A stretch of 64,000 nucleotides of DNA from Hirsutella rhossiliensis (lineage: Eukaryota > Ascomycota > Sordariomycetes > Hypocreales > Ophiocordycipitaceae), in NCBI RefSeq assembly GCF_020360975.1, contig NW_025408676.1:2046001-2110000 (forward strand), in the 5' to 3' direction. The position numbers were made by a program, and so were the translations under genes. The notes below the pieces were generated by a model that was not told the DNA's origin, searched no databases, and saw nothing but the letters and a program-made list of their open reading frames with translations. Positions 1 through 9,590 of the stretch are shown piece by piece; positions within the stretch are counted from its first letter, which is position 1, and each line of letters starts with the position of its first letter.

Positions 1-800
1 CGTTCTGTGGAGAAGACTGTTTCCTCATCGTTACAGCACTGTCGAACGTAGCGTTCGATATGAAGCCGAACTCATCCGCGAGCACTACTAGGATATCTTG
101 ACCAGGCTGGAGCTCCTCCTCTAGCAGCGCAGGGTTCAGCACACCGACGATGCTGCCTCTCCCATACATCCATTTTCTGGCTGCGAAGCCGCCTTCGGGT
201 GCGCTCTTCATCCAATCAATACGGCTTTTCCAAGGCTGCTGATCGTGTGGCAAGTACACTAGGATGTGGAACATCTGGCCGCCTTTAAATGTCGGGTCTC
301 TGCCAAGGGGCGGTACGAGATATGTGCTACACCGGACGAAGCCACAGCACTTTAGCTGGTTAATGCTCAGCGATCCGGCCTTGAAACGGAATGTTGTCGT
401 GTCGATGGGTCCGTGGAGGCTAGCACGCGGTGCGATGGTTGGGAAACTGCCATTCGCAAGCCTCAGAGGCCTCATCGCGATCCTAGAGGCAGGGCCGGTC
501 AGTTCTCCCCAGTCTTGTGGGGTTGGGGTTCTGTCGGAGTGATGCTTGCACGCAGGGCTTCAACATACGGTTGAACACACATATGTCCACGGACCTGGGC
601 TAACTTTGCGTACGAGTCTTCCCACATCCCGACAGCTGACTCGTCTCCATCTTCGACTCTGCGGCGGAATGCAGCTGATACGGATGTAGCTGGGCGTCGA
701 AGAAGAACCACTGGCTCTCCCACTCATCCATTTGGGGGAAGGGATACACGTGCATGGATAGCGGCACATCGACTCCATCAATCTCATCGAGGAGGATAAT
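1..800 (-). pseudogene. Decayed coding sequence of unknown family
   Basis: Reading the minus strand from about 800 down to 1 gives protein-like text that changes frame at least twice. One block holds QWFFFDAQLHPYQ (about 700-650), the next MWEDSYAKLAQVRGHMCVQPY (about 630-560), and the longest runs from about 545 to 1 and includes LKCCGFVRCSTYLVPP, MFHILVYLPHDQQPW and GQDILVVLADEFGF. The last block stays open for about 180 codons and leaves the window, so the gene is partial at its 3' end. I do not recognise the family. The frame changes could be introns or indels; no clear GT-AG pair explains them, so a pseudogene is favoured. Confidence 0.4.
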
Positions 801-1019
801 GCGGCTTCACATGCACAACGGCGCAATAGAGAGCTTTGTGTCACGTATCACAGATCCTGAAACGTCATGCCCCATCACTGCCACTGCTGCACCGCGGCTC
901 CGCCGCAGCTTCGCCGCATGATGAAGGTATATATTGCACGAATGTGTGCATCCAGTCGTTTCTCTTCTTTGTTCCTCAGATAATTCTCATTCATTTGCCT
1001 GATGCCATCCCTGACACGT

Positions 1020-1220
1020 GTGTCTCGCGAAGCAGAGAGCAAAAGTGGGCATAAACGTGGATAAAGGGACTTTTCAAAGGTTGAGCATCACACGATCAGA
1101 GGGTATGTGAAACGCATGTGTTGCTTGCTCTCTTCCGTTGCCCTCATCCGTCTAAACCTCCCGTTTTATATCCCTCAATGCCTTCCCCAAGTTAATATCC
1201 CGTTTTCAGGTATAGTATAT
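1020..1220. repeat. Dispersed repeat, copy 1
   Basis: This stretch matches two pieces near the other end of the window. Its first half (GAGCAAAAGTGGGCATAAA...) matches 60245-60345 and its second half (GCTCTCTTCCGTTGCCCTCATCCG...TTTTATATCCCTC) matches 61213-61310. At 60-61 kb about 850 bases, including a MITE, separate the halves. Family unknown; it could be the terminal or UTR part of a larger mobile element. Confidence 0.6.
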
Positions 1221-1320
1221 ATTCTATCAGGAAGAGGGCACTTCTTGCCACTTACTGAAGGCCACGTAAGTCATCTACGTCAACACATTCAGCTCCATCT
1301 TCCCAATCAATAGCTCTCCA

Positions 1321-1749
1321 AGCTATTAGGTCGATAGTTCAGTCTCTTGAGGTCCCCGAGCCAGTAAGAGAGATACTGGACTCCTTGGAAGATCCCGTTC
1401 GAATAGGAGATACTCCGAACCCCGCAGTGGACCATAAGCCTCCCTCCTTACCTGGCTTCGAGCTGTATTACCTAGAGAAACCTAGAGGCCTCACTTCGTT
1501 GGGACCTTCTTCTCGACACTTGACGTCGCAAACCCTCTTGAGTGGTGGAACCGGCATCAGCAGGAATACCCAGTATTATATCGAATGGCGCTGGATCTGT
1601 TCTCGATTCCTGGCATGAGTGCTGAATGTGAGAGAGTGTTCAGTCAGACAAAGAAGATGATCACGGACGAGCGCAATCGGCTGTCTCCTGAAATAGTCGA
1701 GGCCGATCAGCTTCAAAAGCAGTGGCTAATGAAAGGGTTGGTCGCATAG
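1321..1749 (+). pseudogene. hAT transposase C-terminal fragment
   Basis: The 3' end of a hAT-superfamily DDE transposase. The last 70 codons (from about 1540) carry the dimerisation region: WW..HQQEYPVLYRMALDLFSIPGMSAECERVFS, then QTKKMITDERNRLSPE, ending in TAG at 1747-1749. The SIP-MSAE-ERVFS signature is diagnostic of hAT elements. An upstream piece (1321-1500, including FELYYLEKPRGLTS) is in another frame with a stop between, so there is at least one frameshift. The N-terminal BED finger and RNase H-like core are absent. Not functional. Confidence 0.8.
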
Positions 1750-1814
1750 CAGCATCCTAAGTAGAGAAAATGCATTTTTGGTCTCTAGTCTTTTGACAAT
1801 GCCCCTTACTATAG

Positions 1815-1965
1815 CACCTCGGGATCAGACCATCAGACCATCAGACCGACCGGTCCTCCAACCCAGACAGACCTAGACCGACAGACCGGCAGCCACGACA
1901 AACCCAGACCGACAGACCGAAGGGGCCGGTCTGGGTCGGTCGGTCTGTTATCCACACTGCTATTG
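1815..1965. repeat. hAT-like terminal region with CAGACCGACAGACC repeats
   Basis: The DNA is full of direct and inverted copies of CAGACCGACAGACCG. It ends in GGTCGGTCTGTTATCCACACTG, whose complement starts CAGTGTGGATAACAGACC, a hAT-like terminus. Related termini lie at 15818-15890 and 50380-50465. Its position just downstream of the hAT fragment at 1321-1749 suggests it is the 3' terminus of that element. Confidence 0.5.
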
Positions 1966-2163
1966 GCTCCCGAGTACCTTTCGTCTCTTCAAGGCATTCC
2001 GCTGCCCTGATCACCATCGCTGGTGAAGACTACCTGCTAACGGTCGGCCGAGCTTAAACTCCCGAGGAGAACTCCATACAACGACCGAAGCATCCATGCC
2101 GTAACCTATCAAAACGTTCCAAACTCGCCAAATGAACGGTGAACCCGCCACAAGAAATCGGAG

Positions 2164-2526
2164 TTATCCACCACCGGGGGTACAGTGGGAGGCGGGCTCG
2201 ATACCACAGGCACATCTGCCAGCGCGACAGGCCCACCAGCGGGCGACGGTACCGGCGGCGTCGTTGGCGAGGGCGGGGTTGGCGAGATCGTTACAGGCAC
2301 CACAGACGGGGGGAGCGGCGCGACAGACGGCGGGGTTACTGAGGACGGCACAGCTGGGACAACCGTTGGCCTCGGGGTTCCCGACACAACAACAGTTGAC
2401 GCCGTTGACGACGGTGTTCACTCGTTTCTCCAGTCTTGCTCCTGATTCTGCGTCCAAAACTGGGCTTGCTAGTCCCCGTCCGGCAAGGGCTGTCAAAAGG
2501 ACGATCGTAACCTTCATTTTTGCCAA
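2164..2526 (-). CDS. Small secreted cysteine-rich protein (effector-like candidate)
   Basis: An open frame of 120 codons with a typical fungal secretion signal: MAKMKVTIVLLTALAGRGLASP, with a basic start, a hydrophobic core and a small-residue cleavage zone near residue 21. The mature part has 12 cysteines in about 95 residues, starting with a CCC triplet and containing C-x2-C pairs, which fits a disulphide-stabilised extracellular protein. The start could be M1 or M4 (MKVT). No known domain was recognised. The overlapping minus-strand frame at 2109-2387 is proline-rich and lacks a signal, so this frame is preferred. The gene sits alone between transposon relics. Function unknown; the effector idea rests only on size, signal and cysteine content. 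Confidence 0.5.
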   Translation of the reverse strand: MAKMKVTIVLLTALAGRGLASPVLDAESGARLEKRVNTVVNGVNCCCVGNPEANGCPSCAVLSNPAVCRAAPPVCGACNDLANPALANDAAGTVARWWACRAGRCACGIEPASHCTPGGG

Positions 2527-2639
2527 AGATGCTCAAAGTGCGAATAATAAAAGTATCAAGCTAAAGTCCAGCTGTCAGTAACAATATAGACACTATTACT
2601 ACGAGGGGGGGTTCAGCCATCTTTAAATGCTCCACGCTT

Positions 2640-4500
2640 TCGTCGGCTTACCGGTACTCAAATCCAAAATGCTTCGAATAATGTCTTGAATATGGCTGAC
2701 TGTGATATCAGCTGAACTCCTTGAGTTCCTGTCCCCGCGTAGTTATGTGAATTATTAGAGATCGGCCAATGATGAGCCGTAGATGGTCTCAGATGGCCGC
2801 GCTGATCCAGCCGGGCTTTGCCTTGAGGAACGAAAGGACTTCTTCTGTGCCTTGAGGATGCCTTTTGAGGCACAAGAGCCATGTCCAGCAACTAGCATTT
2901 TTTGATACAAGAGTTGCGGATTCCTCAGACATACCGGTAGCTAATCGCCTGCACCAAGCGAGTCTAATTATTCAGTTTATCGATCGTATCGGGGAATCCT
3001 TGGAAATGACCATCGCCGCCGCTCTCGCGCAGAGGGCATGCAATTGATGACTTGATTAAGTCTCTTAAGATATTCTTCCTTCTCTCTAACAAAAAGTGAC
3101 TTCTTATAGTTCTGTCACCTGTGGATGCCTTGGGGTGGCGATGTCGCCACCCAGGCCGCCTAGATGACGTTGTCATCTAGAAGGTTCGATACCACTGGCA
3201 ATAGGATTGGCTCTCAAACGCTAAGTGTTGCTCTTTTCAGCCAATCTTCGACTAATGAGTCACAGAGATCAACATTCCTGATCCATTTTGTCGCCGTTAA
3301 GGGGGAAAACAAGAGTGAACTGGAACTAGCTTCTGCGGCTGCAATGCTGCATTGCTGGTGCGGCTTCAAGGGCAAGAACACGTGTCGGGATTCTCTGCCA
3401 CAGCATGTAAGCAGTTAAAAGGGAGTGGTGTGGCAATGGTTCAATCTGATTGGGCCGGGGCTTGGGCAAAGACAGTCGTTGGAGAACCCCGGCCAAGGGT
3501 CAAACGGAAGCCATCTCTTAAATATGGACAGGCCTCAAGTGAAGACCCTTCCGAACCAGCAAGAAACCTGTGAGATAGCGGCTACTTACGTCATGGTGGC
3601 TTATTTGCACATTGCAGCTTAACCTTGTCACCGAGTTTAGTCTTGAGTCCATGGCTTGACCTTTGTCTCTGCACGAACGACTAGTCCGGGTCGCCTTGAC
3701 TCAAACTAGCCGCTGCCACGGCAGCGAGAACCAGCTAGCTGGCTAGCCTCCTATATTCACGTGCCGCACTCCGGCAACCGGCATTGCCAGCTAGACTTGC
3801 GCTGCCAGACTGATTGGCGTGGCAAGCTACGGCGGTAAAAGTGGAACGGTCTCCCAGGGCGACTGGCCGGCAGCTTGGCTTAGCGTAGCTGTTCTGTTTG
3901 ACACTAGGTTATCCAGGGAGTCTCTGGTGAGCACTCCGCTTCCACAAAAAATTCTCCTCCTTTCGAAACTTGCCGCTCTTGTTCAAATCCCTAGTAGCGG
4001 CTTCCCGCCTCCCGCACCCTCGAGACCTACACCATGCTGACCATATGGCTCTGTCGCTCTTTTTCTCCAGCCGTGGGCTGTCCGCTGCTCCTGGACGCCT
4101 AGGTTGCGGATTCCAGCCTCCATAGCAGAACGAGTCGGGACATTCCAGCAAAGCTATGCCCTCGGTAAACTAGGTCGAACAGAATGGACTGGACCGAGTC
4201 TTGTACTCGGTAGATGGAGTCAAACTGAAGATCTCGCGAAGAGAGTAGGGCAAGGGGCATAATGTTTTTAGGGTGCATCTGTTTTTTCTCGTTGTTCTCC
4301 CTGTCTGCTGTACCGTTCTCCCATTTATGCCCTTTGCCCTCTCTTCTTCAATCTTCCATCTCCTTCCTTGCTGACTTACTAATGCATAGGCACCCTCTCT
4401 CCGCGTCAGCTTGCCACGTCATCCCGGTTTCATCCTGTCTCATCCCTACACCTTCAGCTAGCTATCAGGCTTCAGGATCAAGTCTTAGACCCTTCTTCTC
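2640..4500. other. Gene-free interval
   Basis: No coding frame here looks like protein and no transposon signature was recognised, apart from the two adjacent perfect hairpins at 3133-3180. Short open frames occur (e.g. 3164-3418 and 3819-4040) but have no start context, domain or codon pattern to support them. Confidence 0.5.
3133..3180. repeat. Two adjacent perfect hairpins
   Basis: 3133-3152 is a perfect 9-bp inverted repeat with a 2-nt loop (GGGTGGCGA-TG-TCGCCACCC). 3160-3180 is a second perfect 9-bp inverted repeat with a 3-nt loop (CTAGATGAC-GTT-GTCATCTAG). Only 7 bases separate them. Role unknown. Confidence 0.6.
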
Positions 4501-4532
4501 GACAGAAGAAGCAGAACAGATTGCCATCCGAC

Positions 4533-4539
4533 TATAAAG
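4533..4539 (+). promoter_or_regulatory. TATA box of the GLEYA-protein gene
   Basis: TATAAAG lies 156 bases upstream of the ATG at 4695. A pyrimidine-rich leader follows. Position and sequence fit a core promoter, but the transcription start is not known. Confidence 0.45.
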
Positions 4540-4694
4540 TGAGCCCAGACGGACCCCCAAACCAACTCTTCTCCTCATCAGCTCACCATCACAAGCTTCA
4601 GTAACACAGCAAAGCCTGAGATCTAGCATCAGCCACATCTTCCCGACTAGTATTTGGTTGTTAGGTTTTCAACCTTTTTTTCCAACGCGGCAAA

Positions 4695-5747
4695 ATGAAG
4701 TTCAGCATTGCTGCAGTCGCCCTCCTCGTGGGTAACGGCCTCGCCGTCACCCAAGAGGAGCAGGCCGTCGCCAACAAGCAGGCCGTTGGCGTCCAGGAGA
4801 CTCCCGAGATCAACGAAGTTCACGATATCCAGGCGGCTGATGACGAAAAGCTTCGCCGCCCTGAGGGGTACGGTGACTACAGTTACTGGAACGGCTACGG
4901 TGACAGTTACTGGAACGGCCAAGGCCAAGGGGACAAGCACGGCCCCACGGGCTGCAAGGATGAAGTCCGCCGTGTCAAGGCCACCCTCGAGGCCCTCCTC
5001 CGGCAGGTCGACAGGATCCGCTGCGAGAGCTGCCCCAAGCCCAAGCCGACGAGCCGCTACACGCACCGCCCGACGCCGACCAAGAAGGCCTGTGCCACTC
5101 CCACTTGCGGCAAGCACGGTGTCAAGTTCAACCGCTACTCGAACCCCTTCTCCAAGGACTTTAGCAGCAGCTACAAGTCGTTCGACCTCGGTTACTTCCT
5201 AAAGCAGAAGCCTCTCGAGTCTGGTATCGTCACCGACATTTCCCTGACCTCTGACGCGAATAACAAGACGTATGCCAACGCCGCCATGGAGTACCGAACC
5301 TTCCTCTTCGCCTGCCAGAGCGGCAAGTACAAGTTTACCTCGCCCAAGTCTGACGACATCACCCTCATGTGGTTCGGTGACGACCACGTCAAGTACTCGA
5401 CCCGCGATAACGCCGACATCTGCCAGTCCTGGTATGGCGAGAACAAGCCCCAGACCGTCTACAAGAACATCAAGGCCGGGAAGTACTACCCGATCCGCGT
5501 TCTCTGGGGCAACACCAACGGCGCCGGCTACCTGAACCTCGACATCTACGCTCCCAACGGCCAGAAGCTCAGCGGCAAGAACAGCAAGGGCAAGAGCTAC
5601 GTCGTCACTGAGAACTGCCAGGGCAACAACCCCTACGGTGACAAGGCCAAGACTGCTTCCGCCCACCACTCCAAGCCCACCCACGGCTCCAAGCCCAAGA
5701 CTCCCAGCCCCAAGGACGATGACTACTCTGCTCCCGGCGGCTACTAA
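4695..5747 (+). CDS. Secreted GLEYA-domain adhesin-like protein
   Basis: A 350-aa uninterrupted frame with a clear signal peptide (MKFSIAAVALLVGNGLAV, residues 1-18). A short Tyr/Trp/Gly-rich segment (YSYWNGYGDSYWNG, about 57-70) and a Lys/Pro/Thr-rich linker follow. Residues about 146-292 resemble the fungal GLEYA adhesin fold, a PA14-like beta sandwich: a cysteine-bearing strand (FLFACQSGKYKF), the DDITLMWFGDDHVKY block with its paired acidic residues, and the signature AGKYYPIRVLWGNTNGAGYLNL. Such domains bind glycans and act at the cell surface. The C-terminus is a disordered Lys/Pro/Ser tail without an obvious GPI-anchor signal, so secretion or wall association is more likely than anchoring. 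The frame is intact with strong C-ending codon use, unlike the degraded neighbours. Ligand unknown. Confidence 0.85.
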   Translation: MKFSIAAVALLVGNGLAVTQEEQAVANKQAVGVQETPEINEVHDIQAADDEKLRRPEGYGDYSYWNGYGDSYWNGQGQGDKHGPTGCKDEVRRVKATLEALLRQVDRIRCESCPKPKPTSRYTHRPTPTKKACATPTCGKHGVKFNRYSNPFSKDFSSSYKSFDLGYFLKQKPLESGIVTDISLTSDANNKTYANAAMEYRTFLFACQSGKYKFTSPKSDDITLMWFGDDHVKYSTRDNADICQSWYGENKPQTVYKNIKAGKYYPIRVLWGNTNGAGYLNLDIYAPNGQKLSGKNSKGKSYVVTENCQGNNPYGDKAKTASAHHSKPTHGSKPKTPSPKDDDYSAPGGY

Positions 5748-5829
5748 TCGCTAATGGAAGAATTTCATGATGCTCAGGCCTGGTTGGAGAGGACCTCATA
5801 ATAATGCTCACGGCAATGCACGCTCGCTT

Positions 5830-6145
5830 AGTATGATATAATAAGCTCGATCCTGCTCGATGGCCCAGCCATTTTCCTGGCTGAAGAGGATCTTGGGTAA
5901 CAAGACCAACAACGAACACGCTTTCCACGGCTTTCGATCATGGCAATTGATGTCCTCTCAATTCCAGCAATGAGTGACGAGGCAGAGCGAGTTTTTTCAG
6001 GAGCGCGTCGTACAATCTCGTGGGATAGAGCGCAGTTATCGGCAGAAACCATTGAAATGCTAGAATGTATGAAGAGTTGGCATCGAAGTCCTTGTATTAG
6101 ACTTCGAAGACGACAGTACGGAGTAGTTAATCAAGGCTCTAGTTA
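5830..6145 (+). pseudogene. hAT transposase C-terminal fragment
   Basis: The frame reads EYDIISSILLDGPAIFLAEEDLG, then a stop, then QRTRFPRLSIMAIDVLSIPAMSDEAERVFSGARRTISWDRAQLSAETIEMLECMKSW. The MA-D-LSIPAMS-E-ERVFSGARRTIS block is the hAT dimerisation domain. Only this tail survives; one in-frame stop and loss of the 5' two thirds make it non-functional. It ends directly against, and reads a few codons into, the TIR-like repeat that starts at 6134. Confidence 0.8.
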
Positions 6146-7020
6146 ATGGGCCCTTGGTTTTCCTTATCGGGCCCTTAAAGTGTGGCTGAGACTGTGGCGG
6201 ACTGTCAACCCTACTTTAGGCTCTAGTTAATGGGCCCTTGGCTTTCCTTATCGGGCCCTTGAAGTGTGGCTGAAAGTGTGGCGGACTGTCAAACCTACTT
6301 TGCGGCTTTGCTTGCACGCGCGCCGGTGCACACATTTGCCGGCGTCATAGGCCCGACAGCATAACTGCATTTCACGTAGAGCCGTTAAAAGTAGGGTGCT
6401 TAATGTAATGTCAATGAGTGAGGCAATTGAACAGGCTCGTGGAACATATGCCCGAGGCTACGTCGCTACAACGACACAGTCCCTGATTAGGCTCTCGCTC
6501 CGTAATGCAGCTACGGCGCTCTCTGCAGCAGCTTGCCAGGTCTCGAACTTGCGGCGGAAAGGTGACTTCATCGGTGCGGCGTTGGTGCGTTGGGGATGCC
6601 CTCACCTTGGTATGCGTTCGTGCGTTCGTACGTTGGCGTGCGTTGTATGCGCGTTGTCAACTTTGTCGCGTTCTAGCTGGATGCACCATTGACTACTCGT
6701 GCCCGCCTCCACTTTGGGATTCGCTTTGGCTCACGAGGCCGTATTGACAGCTTTTCACAGTTGGCGGCTAATGTTTTGGCGGGGAAAGGGACGCGACAGT
6801 CATGTGACTATTTTAGCCACACTTTAAGGGCCCGATAAGGAAAACCAAGGGCCCATTAACTAGAGCCCTACTTTACGGCTTTGCCTGCGCGCCGGTGCAC
6901 ACATTTGCCGTCGTCATAGGCCCGACAGCATAACTGCATTTCACGTAGAGCCGTTGAACGTAGGGTGATTAATGTAATGTAAATGAGTGAGGCAATTGAA
7001 CAGGCTCATGGAACATATGC
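6134..7020. mobile_element. Truncated MITE split by a copy of itself (host copy)
   Basis: 6134-6218 (GGCTCTAGTTAATGGGCCC...) and 6868-7020 are the two halves of one element copy. They correspond in order to 6219-6302 and 6303-6450, the left part of the element inserted between them. The right end of the host copy is not visible beyond 7020. Confidence 0.6.
6219..6867. mobile_element. Non-autonomous TIR element (MITE) with 8-bp target duplication
   Basis: The left end GGCTCTAGTTAATGGGCCC and right end GGGCCCATTAACTAGAGCC are inverted copies over roughly 50 bases. The element is bounded by CTACTTTA on both sides (6211-6218 and 6868-6875), an 8-bp target duplication as made by hAT transposases. 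The 649-bp interior has no credible coding frame. It carries the same left 230 bases as the element it landed in, so it is a self-insertion. Confidence 0.75.
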
Positions 7021-7045
7021 ACCAGGCTATCTTCGTCTTTGCAAG

Positions 7046-7211
7046 TGTGACGGTACAAGTGCACGAACAAGGTCGGGTGCGACTTGGGTAAAGTGATTGT
7101 CTACGAAGAGAGAAGGAGGTTCCTAAGGAAGACTCTGACTTTCGCTATTTACATGAATCAAAGTGAGACATTTCATAAAGTATGAAAGTCACATGATCGT
7201 TCCCTCACACA
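7046..7211 (-). repeat. Candidate 3' LTR of a chromovirus
   Basis: On the minus strand a purine-rich tract (GGGAGGCCCA) follows the chromodomain stop, and DNA beginning TGTGAGGG and ending GTCACA comes next. TGTGA/TCACA is the expected LTR inverted end pair. About 165 bp. No partner LTR is visible, so the call is tentative. Confidence 0.4.
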
Positions 7212-7213
7212 TG

Positions 7214-8690
7214 GGCCTCCCTTACTCCATCGCTTCTGATTCTTCCACGTCTTGCTGAGCCTGTAGGCGAGCATTTTGCACTTCTTGTTTCGTGGGTCTG
7301 GGTTTGTTTTTGCTGTGCTTCTCGAAGTCTCTGATGGCGATGTGAGCGTTGACGACGTTCTGTAGTGGTTCCCATGTTGCCTGCTCAAGGTCAAGCCTCT
7401 CCATAGTATATGGTACTGGAAGCCTTTCTGTTTTGTGCGTTTCGAGTCCAGTATTGCTTCAATCGCCCAGAGTTTCTCCCCCTTGCATCTAGCGTTATTG
7501 GTGGGGCGGTGTGTTGTATTGGCCGGGGCGGGTCGTTTGGTGACGGTCGTAGGAGGTTGGCGTGGAATGAATTGTGAATTGAGTCTAATTCATGTGGCAA
7601 CTTCAGTTGGTAGGAGTGAGGTTGAGCACGCGCTCGATTCGAAAAGGGCCAATGAACTTATGATCTAGTTTGGGGATGGGTCTGGCCGAATCGATGTTGC
7701 GTGTGCTAAGTAGCACCATGTCTCCAACTCGGTACGCTGGCGCCGGTGATCTATTTGCGTTGGCGAACTGTTCTTGTGAGGCTTGAGCTGAGAGCAGGTT
7801 TGTCCGAAGTAGATCAGTGATTTCTTGCATCTTGGCGACAAATTCGTTCCCCTCGTTGCAGCGTTCTGCCAGGTCTTTGGATGCCGCGAGTGGTATTGCG
7901 CGAGGGGGACCAAAGCTCATTCGGGGGTGGTAGCCTGTGTTCGCAAAAAATGGAGACATTCCCGTTGAATCGCTAACAACGTTACGGGCTGCGAATTCGG
8001 CCAATGGGAGCCACTCGTCCCAGTCGTCCTGAGCAAAGCTAACATACTGGCGAAGGTATTGTTCGAGAAATGAGTTAGCGTTTTCCGTCTGGCCGTCAGT
8101 TTCGGGGTGATATGCTGTGGAGGCTGATATTGATCTGTAGGCGGTGGCAAACCGCTTTCCAGAATTCCGAGACAAACAGTGGTCCTCTATCAGATACGAT
8201 TGAATCCGGTAGTCCATGGAGTTTCCAGACATCTCGTACGAAGAGCGTTGCCAAGTCATGTGCTTTCATGTCGGTCTTGCAAGGCGTGAAATGTCTGTCC
8301 TTTGACAGCCTATCGACTACCACCATGATTGCGTTGAATCCACGAGCTGTGCGCTGAATTGGGCCAATGAAGTCAACGGACAAGTCCTCCATCTTTGCAA
8401 GGGAACTGGGAGCGGTTTCAACGTCCCCTGGTACCGTAACCGGGAGGTCTTGTTCCTCAGGCATCCGTGGCAATTGCGTGTGAATTGTTTCGTATCGGCG
8501 CTAAGCCTTGGCCACCAATAAGAGCGTGAAATGAGTTCGTATAGCTTGTTTTTCCCGGGGTGGCCTGATTCGACGCTGTCGTGGGCGAGTTGAGTGAGAA
8601 GGGTCCGTAGTTCGCCTGCGGGTACGTATAGCCTCTCTCGGAAATATAATCGGCCTTCGTTTATCATGCATTCCGATAGAGAAAAATCAA
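7214..8690 (-). pseudogene. Ty3/gypsy chromovirus integrase-chromodomain remnant
   Basis: Minus-strand blocks in order: the integrase H2C2 zinc region (HDSVESGH... CHGCLRN, about 8600-8480), the catalytic core with its first Asp in VDFIGPI (about 8380) and second in VSDRGP (about 8200), the DDE glutamate in STAYHPETDGQTEN (about 8090), the integrase C-terminus (KLDHKFIGPFRIERV, about 7620), and a chromodomain-like tail (LEQATWEPLQNVVNAH, about 7380-7240). The blocks lie in three frames, so several indels have broken the polyprotein. Gag, protease, reverse transcriptase and RNase H are missing upstream of 8690. The chromodomain places it among chromoviruses. Confidence 0.85.
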
Positions 8691-9240
8691 TGTGACAAGT
8701 CTATTAGCGCTTCACAAGCTTTTCTTTGCAAGGATCAAGTCAATACGTCTTGATGTAGCGTGATTCGATGTAATTACCGTATACTTGAACTCGAAATCCA
8801 CTAGATGCTTCTCGTATATCTTTTCACTTAGAGAAGCTAAATTAAGTGCGAAAATGCATAAACTTTATCCTACGACTCGTGTTCTACCGGGTTTGTTGTC
8901 CAATACAAAGCACGATGGGAAATTGATGCATTTTGCATATGAATGAGATGAAGTGGGATCGATGTCTCTCCAACTAAGCTATGACTGCCTCATCCTTATG
9001 TAGGAGGCAGCCAGGTCGGACTATCTAGGCGATCCGGCCGGTTTACAAGGCAGCCACATACCGATGCCTGTTCACACGGCTGCCTGTTTCACACGGCTGC
9101 CTGTTCACATGGCTGTGCGTGCGGCAGCCGGTGTCCTTGATGCTTGGTGCCGTGCCCAACGCTCCAGTGTGCGTAGGGACACGCAAAAACGCATCATAAT
9201 GCCGGCCTCAAAAAGAAAACTCCACTGTCCTCAGTGACTG
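8691..9240. other. Gene-free interval between two gypsy remnants
   Basis: No coding signal. It contains three imperfect 16-17 bp tandem units of TGCCTGTTCACACGGC at about 9065-9113. Some of this may be LTR sequence of the element at 9243-13934, but no matching second LTR is present. Confidence 0.45.
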
Positions 9241-9242
9241 CC

Positions 9243-9590
9243 TCAACAAAGGCTACATGTCAGAACTTTCCGATCGTCCCTTTGCTTTGCTGTTGCGAAC
9301 CACTCGCGGTCCCGTCGTCTGCCCGTGGAACTCATCCAGGGCCTTTGACGATATCTCTTCCTTCCTGACCCACTGATCATGCATGCTGCCCCATCCTTTC
9401 CAGTGGACCAAGTACTCCGTGACGGGCTTCCTGTTTCTTCAATCTTCCTGACCCGTACGTCCAGAAGCTTGTCAACTTCGTAGAATTCGCCTTCCTGGTC
9501 CGTAAAGTCCCTTGTGACTTCTACTGGTCCGGGGTGAGCTTCTTCAAAGCAGCCTTCGTGAGCTGGCTTGAGGTGGTGTATTGAGATCAC
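9243..9590 (-). pseudogene. Gypsy integrase C-terminus and chromodomain
   Basis: The frame gives EGEFYEVDKLLDVRVRKIEE, the start of a chromodomain; the expected tryptophan-rich second half continues in another frame just downstream. Chromodomains direct integration to modified histone tails in chromoviruses. It overlaps the integrase frame by a few bases and is out of frame with it. Confidence 0.65.

Noticed and set aside
2109..2387. Proline-rich 92-codon frame overlapping the secreted protein
   Set aside because: No signal or domain; its composition is explained by reading the cysteine-rich frame one base off.
3180..3200. Possible tRNA B-box (GGTTCGATACC)
   Set aside because: No A-box or cloverleaf can be built around it.
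3164..3622. Overlapping short open frames on the plus strand
   Set aside because: No domain, no start context, no codon bias; treated as chance.
4647..5202. Long frames on both strands across the GLEYA gene
   Set aside because: Shadows produced by the C-ending codon use of the real gene.
8950..8985. tRNA-like stretch (CTCCAACTAAGCTA)
   Set aside because: No matching acceptor or T arms; isolated resemblance.
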